Numbered from the stretch's first letter, positions 23,807 through 32,741 are shown. The stretch is 55,079 nucleotides of DNA from an uncultured Bacteroidota bacterium (GCA_903821465.1 CAIJLK010000293.1:1-55079), one strand, 5' to 3'. Notes: generated from the letters alone by a model not told the origin. Numbers and translations are program-made.

Positions 23807-25786
23807 ATGAGAAAAATTAATCATAGCCTACTGTTATTGTTGGGAATTATTTTATTCAATAACGTTATTGCACAGGATACTAAACCTGTGCAATTTGTTT
23901 TTAGTACGATACGTGTTAACGATTCTTTAATTAAATTGAATGTACATGCTTCAATTGCTAAGGGCGTTCAATTATTCTCTGTAAAAAAACGCGGATCTGA
24001 TGATCCATTTGTGAGTGGTCTGCAATTTGATTCTAGTGTAGAGAAGTTTCAAAATGCAACTGATACATTAACCGAAATTGGCACAGTTCAATTAGTTAAA
24101 GAAGCTTCATCCGATTCTAAATACAGACTTTTTAGTGATAGTGTTGACTTTCAATATCTATTACATATCCAGGACAGTTCTGTAAAAAAAGTCAAAGGAA
24201 GTTTTTCGTGGCTAGCGAAGACTGGTGATGAGTTTCCGAGCGGACAAGAAAACTTTTCTGTAAAAGTTCCTGCGAGCAACGCTCTTGCATCAAGTGCAGA
24301 AACTGCCACAACTAATAAATCTCTCTGGAGTATTTTTCTAATTTGTTTTGGAACCGGTTTGTTGGCAATCATTACACCTTGTGTATTTCCTTTAATACCA
24401 GTTACTGTAAGCTTCTTTCTGAAAAGGAGTAAGTCAAGAGTGGAAGGAATTAGAAATGCAGTATGGTATTCAATTTCTATTATTTCAATTTATACCATTC
24501 CAACTTTATTGCTAACTATCATTTTTGGAGATAAGGTTTTGTATACCATTTCTACGCACCCTGTTTCCAATATTTTATTCTTCCTCATTTTTATTGTATT
24601 TGCTATTTCATTCTTTGGTGCATTTGAATTAACACTTCCCAATAGTTGGGCCAATAAAGCAGATCAAAAAGCAGGTAAGGGTGGGTTGATGGGAATATTT
24701 TTTATGGCGATGACCTTGGTGATCGTTTCTTTCTCCTGCACAGGTCCATTGGTAGGTACCCTGCTTGGTCAGACTAGCACTAATGGTGTAAGTTCTGCGC
24801 CTATCATAGGTATGCTCGGCTTCGGTGCAGGATTGGCACTGCCATTTTCATTGTTTGCATTTTTCCCTTCTATGATGCACTCACTTCCAAAGAGTGGGGG
24901 ATGGCTGAATTCAGTAAAAGTTACTTTCGGATTTATTGAATTAGCACTTGCTATGAAATTTCTATCAAATGTAGATCTTGCCTATCATTGGCACTTACTT
25001 GATCGAGATGTGTTTTTAGTTTTTTGGATTGTGATTTTCACCTTGATGGGGGTCTACCTGCTTGGAAAATTGAAATTTTCACACGATAGTGATCTGCCAT
25101 ATCTCAGCGTACCTCGTTTGTTTTTTGCCATCATTGCTTTTTGTTTTTCACTCTATATAGTGCCTGGTTTATGGGGTGCTCCGCTTAAATATTTGAGTGG
25201 ATTTATTCCTCCCGCCACCACACAAGAATTTAATTTAGAGAACATACAATACAAGATTGATAATTTGCATACGGGTAATCTTGAAAATAAGTCAGCCGGA
25301 TCGGTTGCACTGCCTCCTCAGAAATATACGGATAGGTTACATGTGCCTTTTGGCTTGGTTGCTTATTTTGATTTGAAAGAAGGTCTGGCTGCTGCAAAAG
25401 CACTGAACAAGCCAGTAATGCTTGATTTTACTGGTCACTCTTGCGCCAATTGCCGTAAGATGGAGGAGCAGGTTTGGAAGAACCCTGCAGTCTTGAAAAG
25501 ATTAAAAGAAAATTTTGTGCTGATCAGTCTCTATGTTGACGAATCAACAGAATTACCCGATGAAGAACAAATTACTAATTCAAAAGGGGAGAAAACAATT
25601 ACTGTGGGCGATCGCAATCTGGAATATGAAGTAAAAACCTTTGGATTCAATGCACAGCCCTTATATAAGTTCTTAGACTTGAATGGTAAACCTCTTAGCG
25701 AGATTAATTACGGATATGATCAGGATATAGATAAATTCATTAAACATCTTGATGCCATGAAAGCAGCCTTTGAAGTGAAGAGATAG
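23807..25786 (+). CDS. dsbD: Thiol:disulfide interchange protein DsbD with degenerate N-terminal domain
   Basis: Moves reducing power from cytoplasmic thioredoxin across the inner membrane. Order: signal peptide 1-23; an alpha-like domain at about 25-155 that contains no cysteine (the site aligned to the CX4C of the neighbour reads SWLAKTGDEFPSG); a CcdA-like membrane domain at about 173-460 with the paired Cys192 (TPCVFPLIP) and Cys311 (SFSCTGPLVG); and a thioredoxin-like C-terminal domain with Cys546-A-N-Cys549. 659 residues. The last codons (EVKR and stop) are written by the heptamer repeat that begins here. Confidence 0.93.
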   Translation: MRKINHSLLLLLGIILFNNVIAQDTKPVQFVFSTIRVNDSLIKLNVHASIAKGVQLFSVKKRGSDDPFVSGLQFDSSVEKFQNATDTLTEIGTVQLVKEASSDSKYRLFSDSVDFQYLLHIQDSSVKKVKGSFSWLAKTGDEFPSGQENFSVKVPASNALASSAETATTNKSLWSIFLICFGTGLLAIITPCVFPLIPVTVSFFLKRSKSRVEGIRNAVWYSISIISIYTIPTLLLTIIFGDKVLYTISTHPVSNILFFLIFIVFAISFFGAFELTLPNSWANKADQKAGKGGLMGIFFMAMTLVIVSFSCTGPLVGTLLGQTSTNGVSSAPIIGMLGFGAGLALPFSLFAFFPSMMHSLPKSGGWLNSVKVTFGFIELALAMKFLSNVDLAYHWHLLDRDVFLVFWIVIFTLMGVYLLGKLKFSHDSDLPYLSVPRLFFAIIAFCFSLYIVPGLWGAPLKYLSGFIPPATTQEFNLENIQYKIDNLHTGNLENKSAGSVALPPQKYTDRLHVPFGLVAYFDLKEGLAAAKALNKPVMLDFTGHSCANCRKMEEQVWKNPAVLKRLKENFVLISLYVDESTELPDEEQITNSKGEKTITVGDRNLEYEVKTFGFNAQPLYKFLDLNGKPLSEINYGYDQDIDKFIKHLDAMKAAFEVKR

Positions 25787-25963
25787 GAAGAAGGGAAGAG
25801 ATAAAAGAGAAAAGTGAAGAGTGGAAGAAGAAGTGAAGAGATAAAAGATAAAAGATAAAAGTGAAAAGTGAAAAGTGAAGAGTGGAAGAAGAAGTGAAGA
25901 GATAAAAGAGAAAAGATAAAAGTGAAGAGATAAAAGTGAAAAGTGAAAAGTGAAGGAAGAAGT
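25774..25963 (+). repeat. Purine-rich heptamer repeat array D (longest)
   Basis: About 190 bp of GTGAAGA, GTGAAAA, GATAAAA and GAGAAAA units. The composite module GAGTGGAAGAAGAAGTGAAG, then AGATAAAAGA, occurs twice here and once in array A. It starts inside the last codons of dsbD and supplies its stop. A terminator follows directly. Open frames on the minus strand across it are artefacts. Confidence 0.92.
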
Positions 25964-25968
25964 AAATC

Positions 25969-26004
25969 AAAAAAGCTGATCCTTTAGAGGGATCAGCTTT
26001 TTTT
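25969..26004. terminator. Bidirectional terminator between dsbD and the sigma factor gene
   Basis: 14-bp stem AAAAAAGCTGATCC (25969-25982) / GGATCAGCTTTTTT (25990-26003) with a 7-nt loop. The A and T runs make it work for both converging genes. Confidence 0.9.
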
Positions 26005-26021
26005 AATTTTTTATTCTGGCT

Positions 26022-26603
26022 TTATAATGCAATCTGTTTGTCGGCCATCATCTTTCTTAGATTTATTAGCCCATAACGCATTCTTCCTAAAGCAGTATTG
26101 ATGCTGCAATTAGTAATTTGCGCAATTTCTTTGAAACTTAAATTGGCATAGTGACGTAGTACAATGATTTCTCTTTGTTCCTGTGGCAATAATTCAAGCA
26201 TCATTCTTACGCGATCGTGACTCTGACTCTGCATGATCTTTTGATCTGCACCCTCTTCGTATACATTGATCACATCGAAAATGTCTTTATTGTCGCTAGT
26301 TTTAATAGCTGGGGTACGCTTAACTTTTCGGAAATGGTCTACACAGAGGTTATGAGAAATACGTAAGGCCCAAGGCAAAAATTTGCCTTCCTCAGTATAT
26401 CGCTTATTTTTGAGGGTATCGATAATCTTGATAAATACATCCTGAAATAGATCTTCAGCGAGATAAGAATCTTTTACAAAAAAGAGAATTGAAGAATAAA
26501 TCTTGTCCTTGTAGCGATAGATCAATACTTCAAAAGCTTCCGTATCTCCTTCTTGAAAGGAGCGTATTAGTTCGGTGTCTGAAACATGTTCCAATGTTTT
26601 CAT
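26022..26603 (-). CDS. RNA polymerase sigma factor, ECF (sigma-70) family
   Basis: Extracytoplasmic-function sigma factor. Region 2 spans about residues 20-95 (YRYKDKIYSSILFFVKDSYL, DLFQDVFIKI, FLPWALRISHNLCVDHFRK) and region 4 about 130-185 (LPQEQREIIVLRHYANLSFK, then EIAQITNCSINTALGRMR, a helix-turn-helix). No anti-sigma factor gene is adjacent: upstream there is a 248-bp gap and then uvrA on the other strand. 193 residues. This type, with a strong EIAQI helix and C-terminal RMRYGLINLRKMM, is the common housekeeping-like ECF of Bacteroidota. Target genes unknown. Confidence 0.92.
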   Translation of the reverse strand: MKTLEHVSDTELIRSFQEGDTEAFEVLIYRYKDKIYSSILFFVKDSYLAEDLFQDVFIKIIDTLKNKRYTEEGKFLPWALRISHNLCVDHFRKVKRTPAIKTSDNKDIFDVINVYEEGADQKIMQSQSHDRVRMMLELLPQEQREIIVLRHYANLSFKEIAQITNCSINTALGRMRYGLINLRKMMADKQIAL

Positions 26604-26851
26604 AGCATGGGGTTTTGTCAGGATTTCGGAAAACTCAGGATATTGGATCGAGAATTGATACTAGAGTTATAGCTCCTATATTAATTCTAATGTTAAATTA
26701 TAATTTTTTTTATGCGACAAATCCGTTGTGAAAAAGATTGTTTGAAGTTTTTAGGTTATTCACATTTTGGAGCCCGTTTTTTATTGATTCTTAAGTATTT
26801 ATCTATGCTGACTAAACTTAAGCATCATTAAACTGTTTAAATTGCTATAGT

Positions 26852-29686
26852 ATGTTAACGAAAAATAGTAGTAAAGTGGAAGAGCTGATTCCGGTTTTGA
26901 ATAATGATATCCTTGTAAAAGGGGCCCGTGTTCATAATCTTAAAAATGTAACTGTAACATTTCCTCGCAATAAACTAATTGTGGTAACGGGGGTTTCTGG
27001 GAGTGGTAAGTCATCTCTTACCATCGATACCTTATTTGCAGAGGGACAGCGACGTTATGCAGAAAGCCTAAGTGCCTATGCCCGTCAGTTCATGGCCAGA
27101 ATGGTGAAACCAGATGTGGATTATATTAAAGGGCTCTGCCCCGCAATTGCCATCGAACAGAAAGTCATTACCAGAACACCTAGAAGTACGGTGGGTAGTA
27201 TGACAGAAATTTATGATTACCTCCGTTTGCTATATGCTCGTGCAGGTAAGACCATTTCTCCCATCAGTGGAAAGGAAGTAAAAAAAGATGAGGTAATTGA
27301 TGTGGTTAATACGGTTAAGGACCAAGTAATTGGCAGCAAAATAGTAATTCTAGTACCCTTTAAGCAGCATGCTAATCGCGAAACAAGGGAAGAACTTCAG
27401 ATCCTCATGCAAAAGGGTTTTGCCCGTATTTATATTAGATCTGCTAAAGGCGCCGATCTAATGCGAATTGAGGATTTACTTGAAATGAATGAGAAGGATC
27501 TGGCAAAGCAAATGAAACAAGTCAAGCAAACTGTGGAAGTTTTTGTTTTAGTTGATCGATTGGTGTCGAAAGATTTCGACGAAGACGATTTGCATCGCTT
27601 ATCTGATTCAATTGGCACGGCTTTTTATGAAGGAGAAGGGACCATGCTTCTAGAAATCAATGGTGCTGAGCTCTTGCCATTCAGTAATAAATTTGAAATG
27701 GATGGTATTCAGTTCGAAGAACCTGTTCCCAATCTTTTTTCATTTAATAATCCCTACGGTGCTTGTCCAACTTGTGAAGGCTTTAGTCAGGTTTTAGGAA
27801 TCGATGCCGATTTGGTAATACCCAATAAAAGCTTGAGTCTTTTTGAAGGAGCTGTTGCGCCCTGGAAGGGAGAAAAACTTGGATGGTGGAAGGACCAATT
27901 CATTAAAGGGGCTGCTGGTATTGGATTTCCGGTCCACAAGCCCATAGTTGATTTATCGAAAGAGCAATACAAGCAGTTATGGGAAGGTGGCAAAACAGTT
28001 TCTGGTATCAATGATTTTTTCAAAGAAGTAGAACAGAATTTATATAAGGTTCAGTACCGCGTATTATTAAGTAGGTATAGAGGAAGAACTAATTGTCCGG
28101 ATTGTAATGGATATCGTCTACGCCCCGAAGCGCTCTATGTTAAAGTTGGCGGCAAACATATTGGCGAATTATGTGAATGGCAGGTAAAAGATTTGAAAGT
28201 TTGGTTTGATGATTTAAAACTATCTGCGGGCGATACTGCACTTACCAAAAGGATCATGCTGGAAATTCATCAAAGGATTCAAACCTTGCTCGACGTGGGT
28301 CTTGGCTACCTAACATTGAATCGTTTGGCAAATAGTTTGAGCGGTGGAGAAAGTCAGCGTATAAATTTAACTAGAAGCTTAGGAAGTAATCTAACGAATA
28401 GCTTGTACATATTAGATGAGCCTTCTATCGGACTTCATTCACGTGATACAGTAAAATTGATTAGCGTATTAAAAGCATTACGTGATTTGGGGAATACAGT
28501 AGTTGTGGTAGAGCATGATGAAATGATGATGCGTGAGGCGGATTATATTATTGACATGGGACCACTTGCTTCTCATCTTGGTGGAGAAGTTGTGGCAGTT
28601 GGCAACTATGATGAATTGATTGCTAATCCGAAAAGTCTTACAGGCAAATATTTAAAAGGCGAATTGCAAATTGAACCGCCTAAGATTTCACGAAAATGGA
28701 ATAGAAGTATTATCGTTGAAGGGGCACAGCAAAATAATCTGAAGGGCATCAATGTTGAATTCCCTTTAAATACACTTTGTGTAGTTACGGGTGTTAGCGG
28801 AAGTGGGAAAACAACTTTAGTGAAACAAGTGTTGTATCCCGCTTTGAATAAATTAAAAGGAGAGTTTGCAGATAAAGTGGGTATTCATAAAGCCATTAGT
28901 GGCGATGTTGATTCTATCGCGCATATAGAAATGATTGATCAAAATCCAATCGGTAAATCATCGCGAAGTAATCCCATAACTTATATTAAAGCTTATGATG
29001 CAATTCGGGAACTCTATGCAAAACAACCACTTTCAAAAATGCGTGGTTTTCAACCCAAACATTTTTCATTCAATGTTGATGGAGGTAGATGCGATACCTG
29101 TAAAGGAGAAGGTGAGCAAGTAGTGGAAATGCAATTCTTGGCAGATGTTCACTTAACCTGCGAATCATGTGGCGGCAAAAGATTCAAAGAAGAAGTATTG
29201 GAGGTAAAATACAATGATAAAAGTATTTTTGAATTGTTGGAGATGAGTGTTGATGAATCAATTGAATTTTTCGCAGACGACAAACAAATTCGCAACTCTA
29301 TACAACCACTGCTGGATGTGGGATTGGGATATATTAAACTCGGACAAAGTAGTGATACCCTAAGTGGCGGGGAAGCACAACGTGTAAAGCTTGCAAGCTT
29401 CTTAGGAAAGGGGAAAGGGATTGGACAGATCCTCTTTATTTTCGATGAGCCAACTACTGGGTTGCATTTTAATGATATCAAAAAATTGCTGGCTTCATTT
29501 AATGCATTGATCGAACAGGGACATTCACTTATAGTAATTGAACATAATACAGATGTGATTAAATCGGCGGACTGGGTAATTGACCTCGGACCAGAAGCGG
29601 GTGATGGTGGTGGATCTTTGGTGTACGCTGGGGTGCCGAAGGGACTAAAAAAGATTCGGCAAAGTTACACGGGGCAATATTTGTAA
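26852..29686 (+). CDS. uvrA: Excinuclease ABC subunit A
   Basis: DNA-damage sensor of nucleotide excision repair, an ABC ATPase dimer that loads UvrB. Both ATPase modules are complete: Walker A GVSGSGKSS at 47-55 and GVSGSGKTT near 650; signature LSGGESQR and LSGGEAQR; Walker B YILDEPSIGLH and FIFDEPTTGLH. Zinc-finger cysteines: CPTC near 309, CPDC near 416 and CDTC...CESC near 750-770. 944 residues, full length. The 248-bp gap before it (26604-26851) is AT-rich and shows no clear promoter pair; a single TTATTCACA at 26756 is probably chance. Confidence 0.97.
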   Translation: MLTKNSSKVEELIPVLNNDILVKGARVHNLKNVTVTFPRNKLIVVTGVSGSGKSSLTIDTLFAEGQRRYAESLSAYARQFMARMVKPDVDYIKGLCPAIAIEQKVITRTPRSTVGSMTEIYDYLRLLYARAGKTISPISGKEVKKDEVIDVVNTVKDQVIGSKIVILVPFKQHANRETREELQILMQKGFARIYIRSAKGADLMRIEDLLEMNEKDLAKQMKQVKQTVEVFVLVDRLVSKDFDEDDLHRLSDSIGTAFYEGEGTMLLEINGAELLPFSNKFEMDGIQFEEPVPNLFSFNNPYGACPTCEGFSQVLGIDADLVIPNKSLSLFEGAVAPWKGEKLGWWKDQFIKGAAGIGFPVHKPIVDLSKEQYKQLWEGGKTVSGINDFFKEVEQNLYKVQYRVLLSRYRGRTNCPDCNGYRLRPEALYVKVGGKHIGELCEWQVKDLKVWFDDLKLSAGDTALTKRIMLEIHQRIQTLLDVGLGYLTLNRLANSLSGGESQRINLTRSLGSNLTNSLYILDEPSIGLHSRDTVKLISVLKALRDLGNTVVVVEHDEMMMREADYIIDMGPLASHLGGEVVAVGNYDELIANPKSLTGKYLKGELQIEPPKISRKWNRSIIVEGAQQNNLKGINVEFPLNTLCVVTGVSGSGKTTLVKQVLYPALNKLKGEFADKVGIHKAISGDVDSIAHIEMIDQNPIGKSSRSNPITYIKAYDAIRELYAKQPLSKMRGFQPKHFSFNVDGGRCDTCKGEGEQVVEMQFLADVHLTCESCGGKRFKEEVLEVKYNDKSIFELLEMSVDESIEFFADDKQIRNSIQPLLDVGLGYIKLGQSSDTLSGGEAQRVKLASFLGKGKGIGQILFIFDEPTTGLHFNDIKKLLASFNALIEQGHSLIVIEHNTDVIKSADWVIDLGPEAGDGGGSLVYAGVPKGLKKIRQSYTGQYL

Positions 29687-29722
29687 TAACATCTTGGGTT
29701 TGTACTTTCACTTGTAATCTTC

Positions 29723-29774
29723 TTGAAACATAACAATTGCGGTGATCCTTCACATAAACAATGTTATGTTTCAA
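29723..29774. promoter_or_regulatory. Inverted repeat covering the exosortase start
   Basis: TTGAAACATAAC (29723-29734) is mirrored perfectly by GTTATGTTTCAA (29763-29774), and ATTG/CAAT extends the stem inward past a one-base bulge. Loop 29740-29758. The ATG at 29766 lies inside the right arm, and an alternative GTG at 29742 in the loop. In RNA the stem would hide the ATG; as DNA it could be an operator. It could also serve as a weak uvrA terminator, but there is no T run. Confidence 0.55.
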
Positions 29775-30335
29775 TTCAATCTTAAATGGGATCAGATACC
29801 ACCATCGGTAAAGTCATTTTCTCTAAAGATGCTGTTACTATTTATAGTGTGGGAGCTACTATATCTATGGGTGCTTTTCCCTTTGCGAATGCCCGATGAA
29901 CAACTTACTAATATTACGGCTGCAGGCACAGCTCATTTATTAAGCTTTGTTTTTCCTGATAATCATTTTTATTGCCAATCTGTAATAGAGGGGGTCCCTG
30001 TTTCAATAAAAACTATTGTTTTGGTGAATGGGATAAAACTCATTGGAATTGCAGATGGCTGTAATGCATTTGAATTACAAGTAATTTATGCAAGTATCTT
30101 GATCTGCCTGCAAAAGATGCATCGAAAAACAATTTGGTATATACTTATCGGGGTTCCCTTAATCTCTATTTGTAATATTTTTCGTTGCAGTATTATTGGC
30201 TGGCTCAATATTACCCAACATTTAAATTTGTCGGTATTTGCCCATCACTATTTGTTTAAAATTGTGATGTATGGTTTGATTTTTCTGGGATGGGTGTCTT
30301 ATACGAACCAAACAGTACAATATGAACAGCATTAA
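29766..30335 (+). CDS. Exosortase/archaeosortase family transpeptidase
   Basis: Polytopic membrane cysteine protease/transpeptidase that cuts a C-terminal sorting signal off exported proteins. The catalytic residues stand in the family order: Cys99 in ADGCNAFELQ, Arg140 in CNIFRCSIIGW and His160/161 in FAHHYLFK (numbering from the ATG at 29766). Five to six membrane helices, 189 residues: a short exosortase of the type found in Bacteroidota. An upstream in-frame GTG at 29742 would add 8 residues. The stop overlaps the next gene by 14 bp, so the two are translationally coupled. No protein in the window carries an obvious matching sorting tail. Confidence 0.85.
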   Translation: MFQFNLKWDQIPPSVKSFSLKMLLLFIVWELLYLWVLFPLRMPDEQLTNITAAGTAHLLSFVFPDNHFYCQSVIEGVPVSIKTIVLVNGIKLIGIADGCNAFELQVIYASILICLQKMHRKTIWYILIGVPLISICNIFRCSIIGWLNITQHLNLSVFAHHYLFKIVMYGLIFLGWVSYTNQTVQYEQH

Positions 30336-30729
30336 AAATGTTTGGATTTATTTGTTTTGTATAGTTGCCATCAGTTTCGTAGGTTATTTATATGTCTTTG
30401 AGATCAATAACACAGAATCTATTGGAAAAATTAAGAAGTCTGTTCTAATTGCAAGTTGGTTTTTTGCAATTGCGATCATTGGATATTTTGGATCTAAATG
30501 TATGTGGAGAAATTGGGTAATCATGCTTTGGAATATGAACTATTTATTTGCACTCACAATTAATCTACTCTATTTGATTTTATATTTTTATGTAGATGAA
30601 TTTCCAATGAATATCAAAACTGCTTTGGCATCTATTCGAAACTTTTATCTTACCCCATTTCCATTCGCTTTTTTGATCATGTTAGTATTGTCGGAAAGAA
30701 GAAGAAGTGAAGAAGAAGTGAAGAGATAA
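30322..30729 (+). CDS. Small membrane protein coupled to the exosortase
   Basis: 135 residues with four hydrophobic segments (about 8-26, 39-56, 68-90 and 108-123). It starts inside the exosortase gene, overlapping by 14 bp, which suggests a partner of the exosortase, like the small accessory membrane proteins described next to other Bacteroidota exosortases. No motif of known function. The last 11 residues (ERRRSEEEVKR) are encoded by the purine-rich heptamer repeat and are probably not ancestral; the stop TAA is in GAGATAAAAG. Confidence 0.72.
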   Translation: MNSIKNVWIYLFCIVAISFVGYLYVFEINNTESIGKIKKSVLIASWFFAIAIIGYFGSKCMWRNWVIMLWNMNYLFALTINLLYLILYFYVDEFPMNIKTALASIRNFYLTPFPFAFLIMLVLSERRRSEEEVKR

Positions 30730-30779
30730 AAGATAAAAGTGAAAAGTGAAGAGTGAAGAGTGAAGAGTGAAGAGTGAAA
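30698..30779 (+). repeat. Purine-rich heptamer repeat array E
   Basis: Begins within the coding sequence of the exosortase-associated gene as GAAGAAGAAGTGAAG and continues with GATAAAA and GTGAAGA units up to the terminator. Purine-rich on the sense strand. Confidence 0.9.
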
Positions 30780-30781
30780 AA

Positions 30782-30810
30782 AAAGCTCCAAAGAAATTCT
30801 TTGGAGCTTT
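30782..30810. terminator. Bidirectional terminator between the exosortase operon and the DUF4293 gene
   Basis: 12-bp stem AAAGCTCCAAAG (30782-30793) / CTTTGGAGCTTT (30799-30810), 5-nt loop, between convergent genes. Confidence 0.9.
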
Positions 30811-30830
30811 TGGAATAATTCATTTTTAAT

Positions 30831-31238
30831 CTATCGAATTCGGTCAACGCTCTTAACTAGTTGCTCATCTTTATAGATTCCCAGTGCAGCTAAAATTAGT
30901 GATACCGGAACGGCTACTGCAATAATACTTGTTAATGCAAATCCACCTACAGTATATTTTTGGGTTGCTGTATAGTACAGGATTAAAATAATAATATTTA
31001 AAGTTATGGTTGACAAAACAAGCTTTAATTGAAGTGCACGATTCTTATACATAAAAATGCTCACAACTGCTACCGTTGCAGCAACGATAGTTAGTATCAT
31101 CAACCAAATATTACTCATGGCTGTTAAATGATTTGCAGGTTCAGTTCCGATACTTCCAATATAGAAGGATGTTTTCAGAGTGGCAAATCCACAAACAGCT
31201 GCTAGTAAAAGCCAAATAGTTTGAATACGTTGTAACAT
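30831..31238 (-). CDS. DUF4293 family membrane protein
   Basis: Four-helix membrane protein typical of Bacteroidota, recognised by the N terminus MLQRIQTIWLLLAAVCGFAT. Helices at about 5-22, 42-62, 72-92 and 98-120. 135 residues, the family length. Function unknown. It lies 20 bp after glyA on the same strand and probably shares its transcript; the terminator at 30782-30810 closes it. Confidence 0.85.
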   Translation of the reverse strand: MLQRIQTIWLLLAAVCGFATLKTSFYIGSIGTEPANHLTAMSNIWLMILTIVAATVAVVSIFMYKNRALQLKLVLSTITLNIIILILYYTATQKYTVGGFALTSIIAVAVPVSLILAALGIYKDEQLVKSVDRIR

Positions 31239-31258
31239 AAAATCGATTTAAAGTAATA

Positions 31259-32539
31259 TTAACCTAATTCAGGATACAATACAAATTGTTCCATAAATGC
31301 GTTCACTTCTTTTTTAATACCTGAAAGAATTGCTGCATCATCAGCATTCATCAAGGTTTTATCAATTACATTAACTACAAACTCCATATCTTTTTCAATC
31401 ATACCACGTGTAGTAACTGCAGCAACACCGAAACGTATACCAGAAGTTACAAATGCGCTCTTGTCATCATAAGGAACCATATTTTTATTGGCTGTGATAT
31501 CGGAGTGACCTAATACTTGTTCTGCTTTTTTACCACTGATATTTTTGTTTCTCAGATCAATTAACATCAAATGGTTATCAGTGCCACCACTAATAATTTC
31601 ATAACCTCTAGCTGTAAATGCAAGAGCCATAGCTTGTGCATTTTTTTGAACCTGCTGTTGGTAGATCAAAAAGTCGTTAGTCAGGATCTCTCCAAAAGCA
31701 ATCGCTTTAGCTGCGATGATATGCTCAAGTGGTCCGCCCTGAGTACCAGGAAAAACCGCCATATCAATCAGGTTACTCATCATGCGCAAGTTTCCTTTCA
31801 CATCTTTTAATCCAAATGGGTTTTCAAAATCCTTTTTCATGGTAATAACACCGCCTCTTGGTCCCCTTAGCGTCTTATGAGTAGTTGATGTTACAAAATG
31901 GCAATGATCAAAAGGAGAGCTTAATAAGCCCTTTGCGATCAGTCCCGCAGGATGCGCAATATCAGCCATTACAAATGCACCCACTTCGTCGGCCACTTTT
32001 CTAATTCTTGCAAAATCCCAATCACGGCTATAAGCACTAGCACCGCAAATAATTAATTTAGGTTTTACTGCCCTTGCCTGAGATTCTAACATTTCATAAT
32101 CCACCAATCCATCTTCTTTCTTAACGCCATAAAAATGGGGTTTATAGAGCTTTCCACTAAAATTCACAGCCGATCCATGTGTTAAGTGACCACCCATGCT
32201 CAGATCCAATCCAAGAATCGAATCGCCCGGTTGTAAAATGGCCAACATTAAAGCTGCATTTGCCTGAGCCCCACTATGAGGCTGCACATTGGCATAATCT
32301 ACGTTGAAAATAGCTTTTAAGCGATCTATTGCAAGCTGTTCCGTTTGGTCAACTATTTCACAACCACCATAATACCGGCGACCAGGATAGCCTTCTGCAT
32401 ATTTATTGGTCATAACACATCCTGAAGCCTCCATGACCTGTAAACTGGTAAAGTTTTCAGAAGCAATTAGCTCAATACCACGACGTTGTCTTTGTAATTC
32501 CTGCTTAATAATGTCGAAAACCTGCGTATCTCTTTGCAT
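31259..32539 (-). CDS. glyA: Serine hydroxymethyltransferase
   Basis: PLP enzyme that splits serine into glycine and 5,10-methylenetetrahydrofolate, the main source of one-carbon units; FolD, encoded in the same window, uses the product. Seen: [11 protein letters not shown] near the N terminus, [20 protein letters not shown], the PLP lysine in [13 protein letters not shown] and [10 protein letters not shown] start it at the ATG at 32539 (MQRDTQVFD), the usual family start, giving 426 residues; the longer frame from 32590 begins upstream of the likely transcription start, because a TATGTTTG -7 box lies at 32579-32572. Confidence 0.96.
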   Translation of the reverse strand: MQRDTQVFDIIKQELQRQRRGIELIASENFTSLQVMEASGCVMTNKYAEGYPGRRYYGGCEIVDQTEQLAIDRLKAIFNVDYANVQPHSGAQANAALMLAILQPGDSILGLDLSMGGHLTHGSAVNFSGKLYKPHFYGVKKEDGLVDYEMLESQARAVKPKLIICGASAYSRDWDFARIRKVADEVGAFVMADIAHPAGLIAKGLLSSPFDHCHFVTSTTHKTLRGPRGGVITMKKDFENPFGLKDVKGNLRMMSNLIDMAVFPGTQGGPLEHIIAAKAIAFGEILTNDFLIYQQQVQKNAQAMALAFTARGYEIISGGTDNHLMLIDLRNKNISGKKAEQVLGHSDITANKNMVPYDDKSAFVTSGIRFGVAAVTTRGMIEKDMEFVVNVIDKTLMNADDAAILSGIKKEVNAFMEQFVLYPELG

Positions 32540-32571
32540 GAGTTGTTTAATTTGGCGCAAAATTAATTCTT

Positions 32572-32579
32572 CAAACATA
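32572..32579 (-). promoter_or_regulatory. Promoter -7 box of glyA
   Basis: TATGTTTG on the minus strand. Transcription would start near 32565, about 26 nt before the ATG at 32539; this decides against the longer reading frame. Confidence 0.55.
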
Positions 32580-32685
32580 GTTCTCCGCAAAATGTGGGTA
32601 GAGTTTTGTGCAGAATATCCACAAATCGTTGCCTTTAGTTAGTTTTTTATATTTTCGCAGCCTCGATAGATGTGTACAGATTACA

Positions 32686-32741
32686 TATTTTAATGCTATT
32701 TGTACCTATCGCTTGCTTATTTTAATGCTAATTAGACCTAT
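32686..32741 (+). promoter_or_regulatory. 24-bp direct repeat before the nucleotidyltransferase gene
   Basis: Two copies of TATTTTAATGCTA..T...ACCTAT at 32686-32709 and 32718-32741, 21 of 24 bases identical, 32 bp from start to start (three helix turns). The second ends at the start codon. A promoter-like TATTTTCG lies upstream at 32650-32657. It could bind a regulator on one face of the DNA. Confidence 0.4.

Noticed and set aside
26756..26764. DnaA box TTATTCACA upstream of uvrA
   Set aside because: A single match to an 8-base-specific motif is expected one to two times by chance in a window of this size.
29686..29774. Inverted repeat after uvrA as an intrinsic terminator
   Set aside because: No T run follows the stem and the next coding region starts within it.
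32590..32590. Longer glyA start at 32590
   Set aside because: The promoter -7 box at 32579-32572 lies inside that extension, and the extra residues are not part of the enzyme family.
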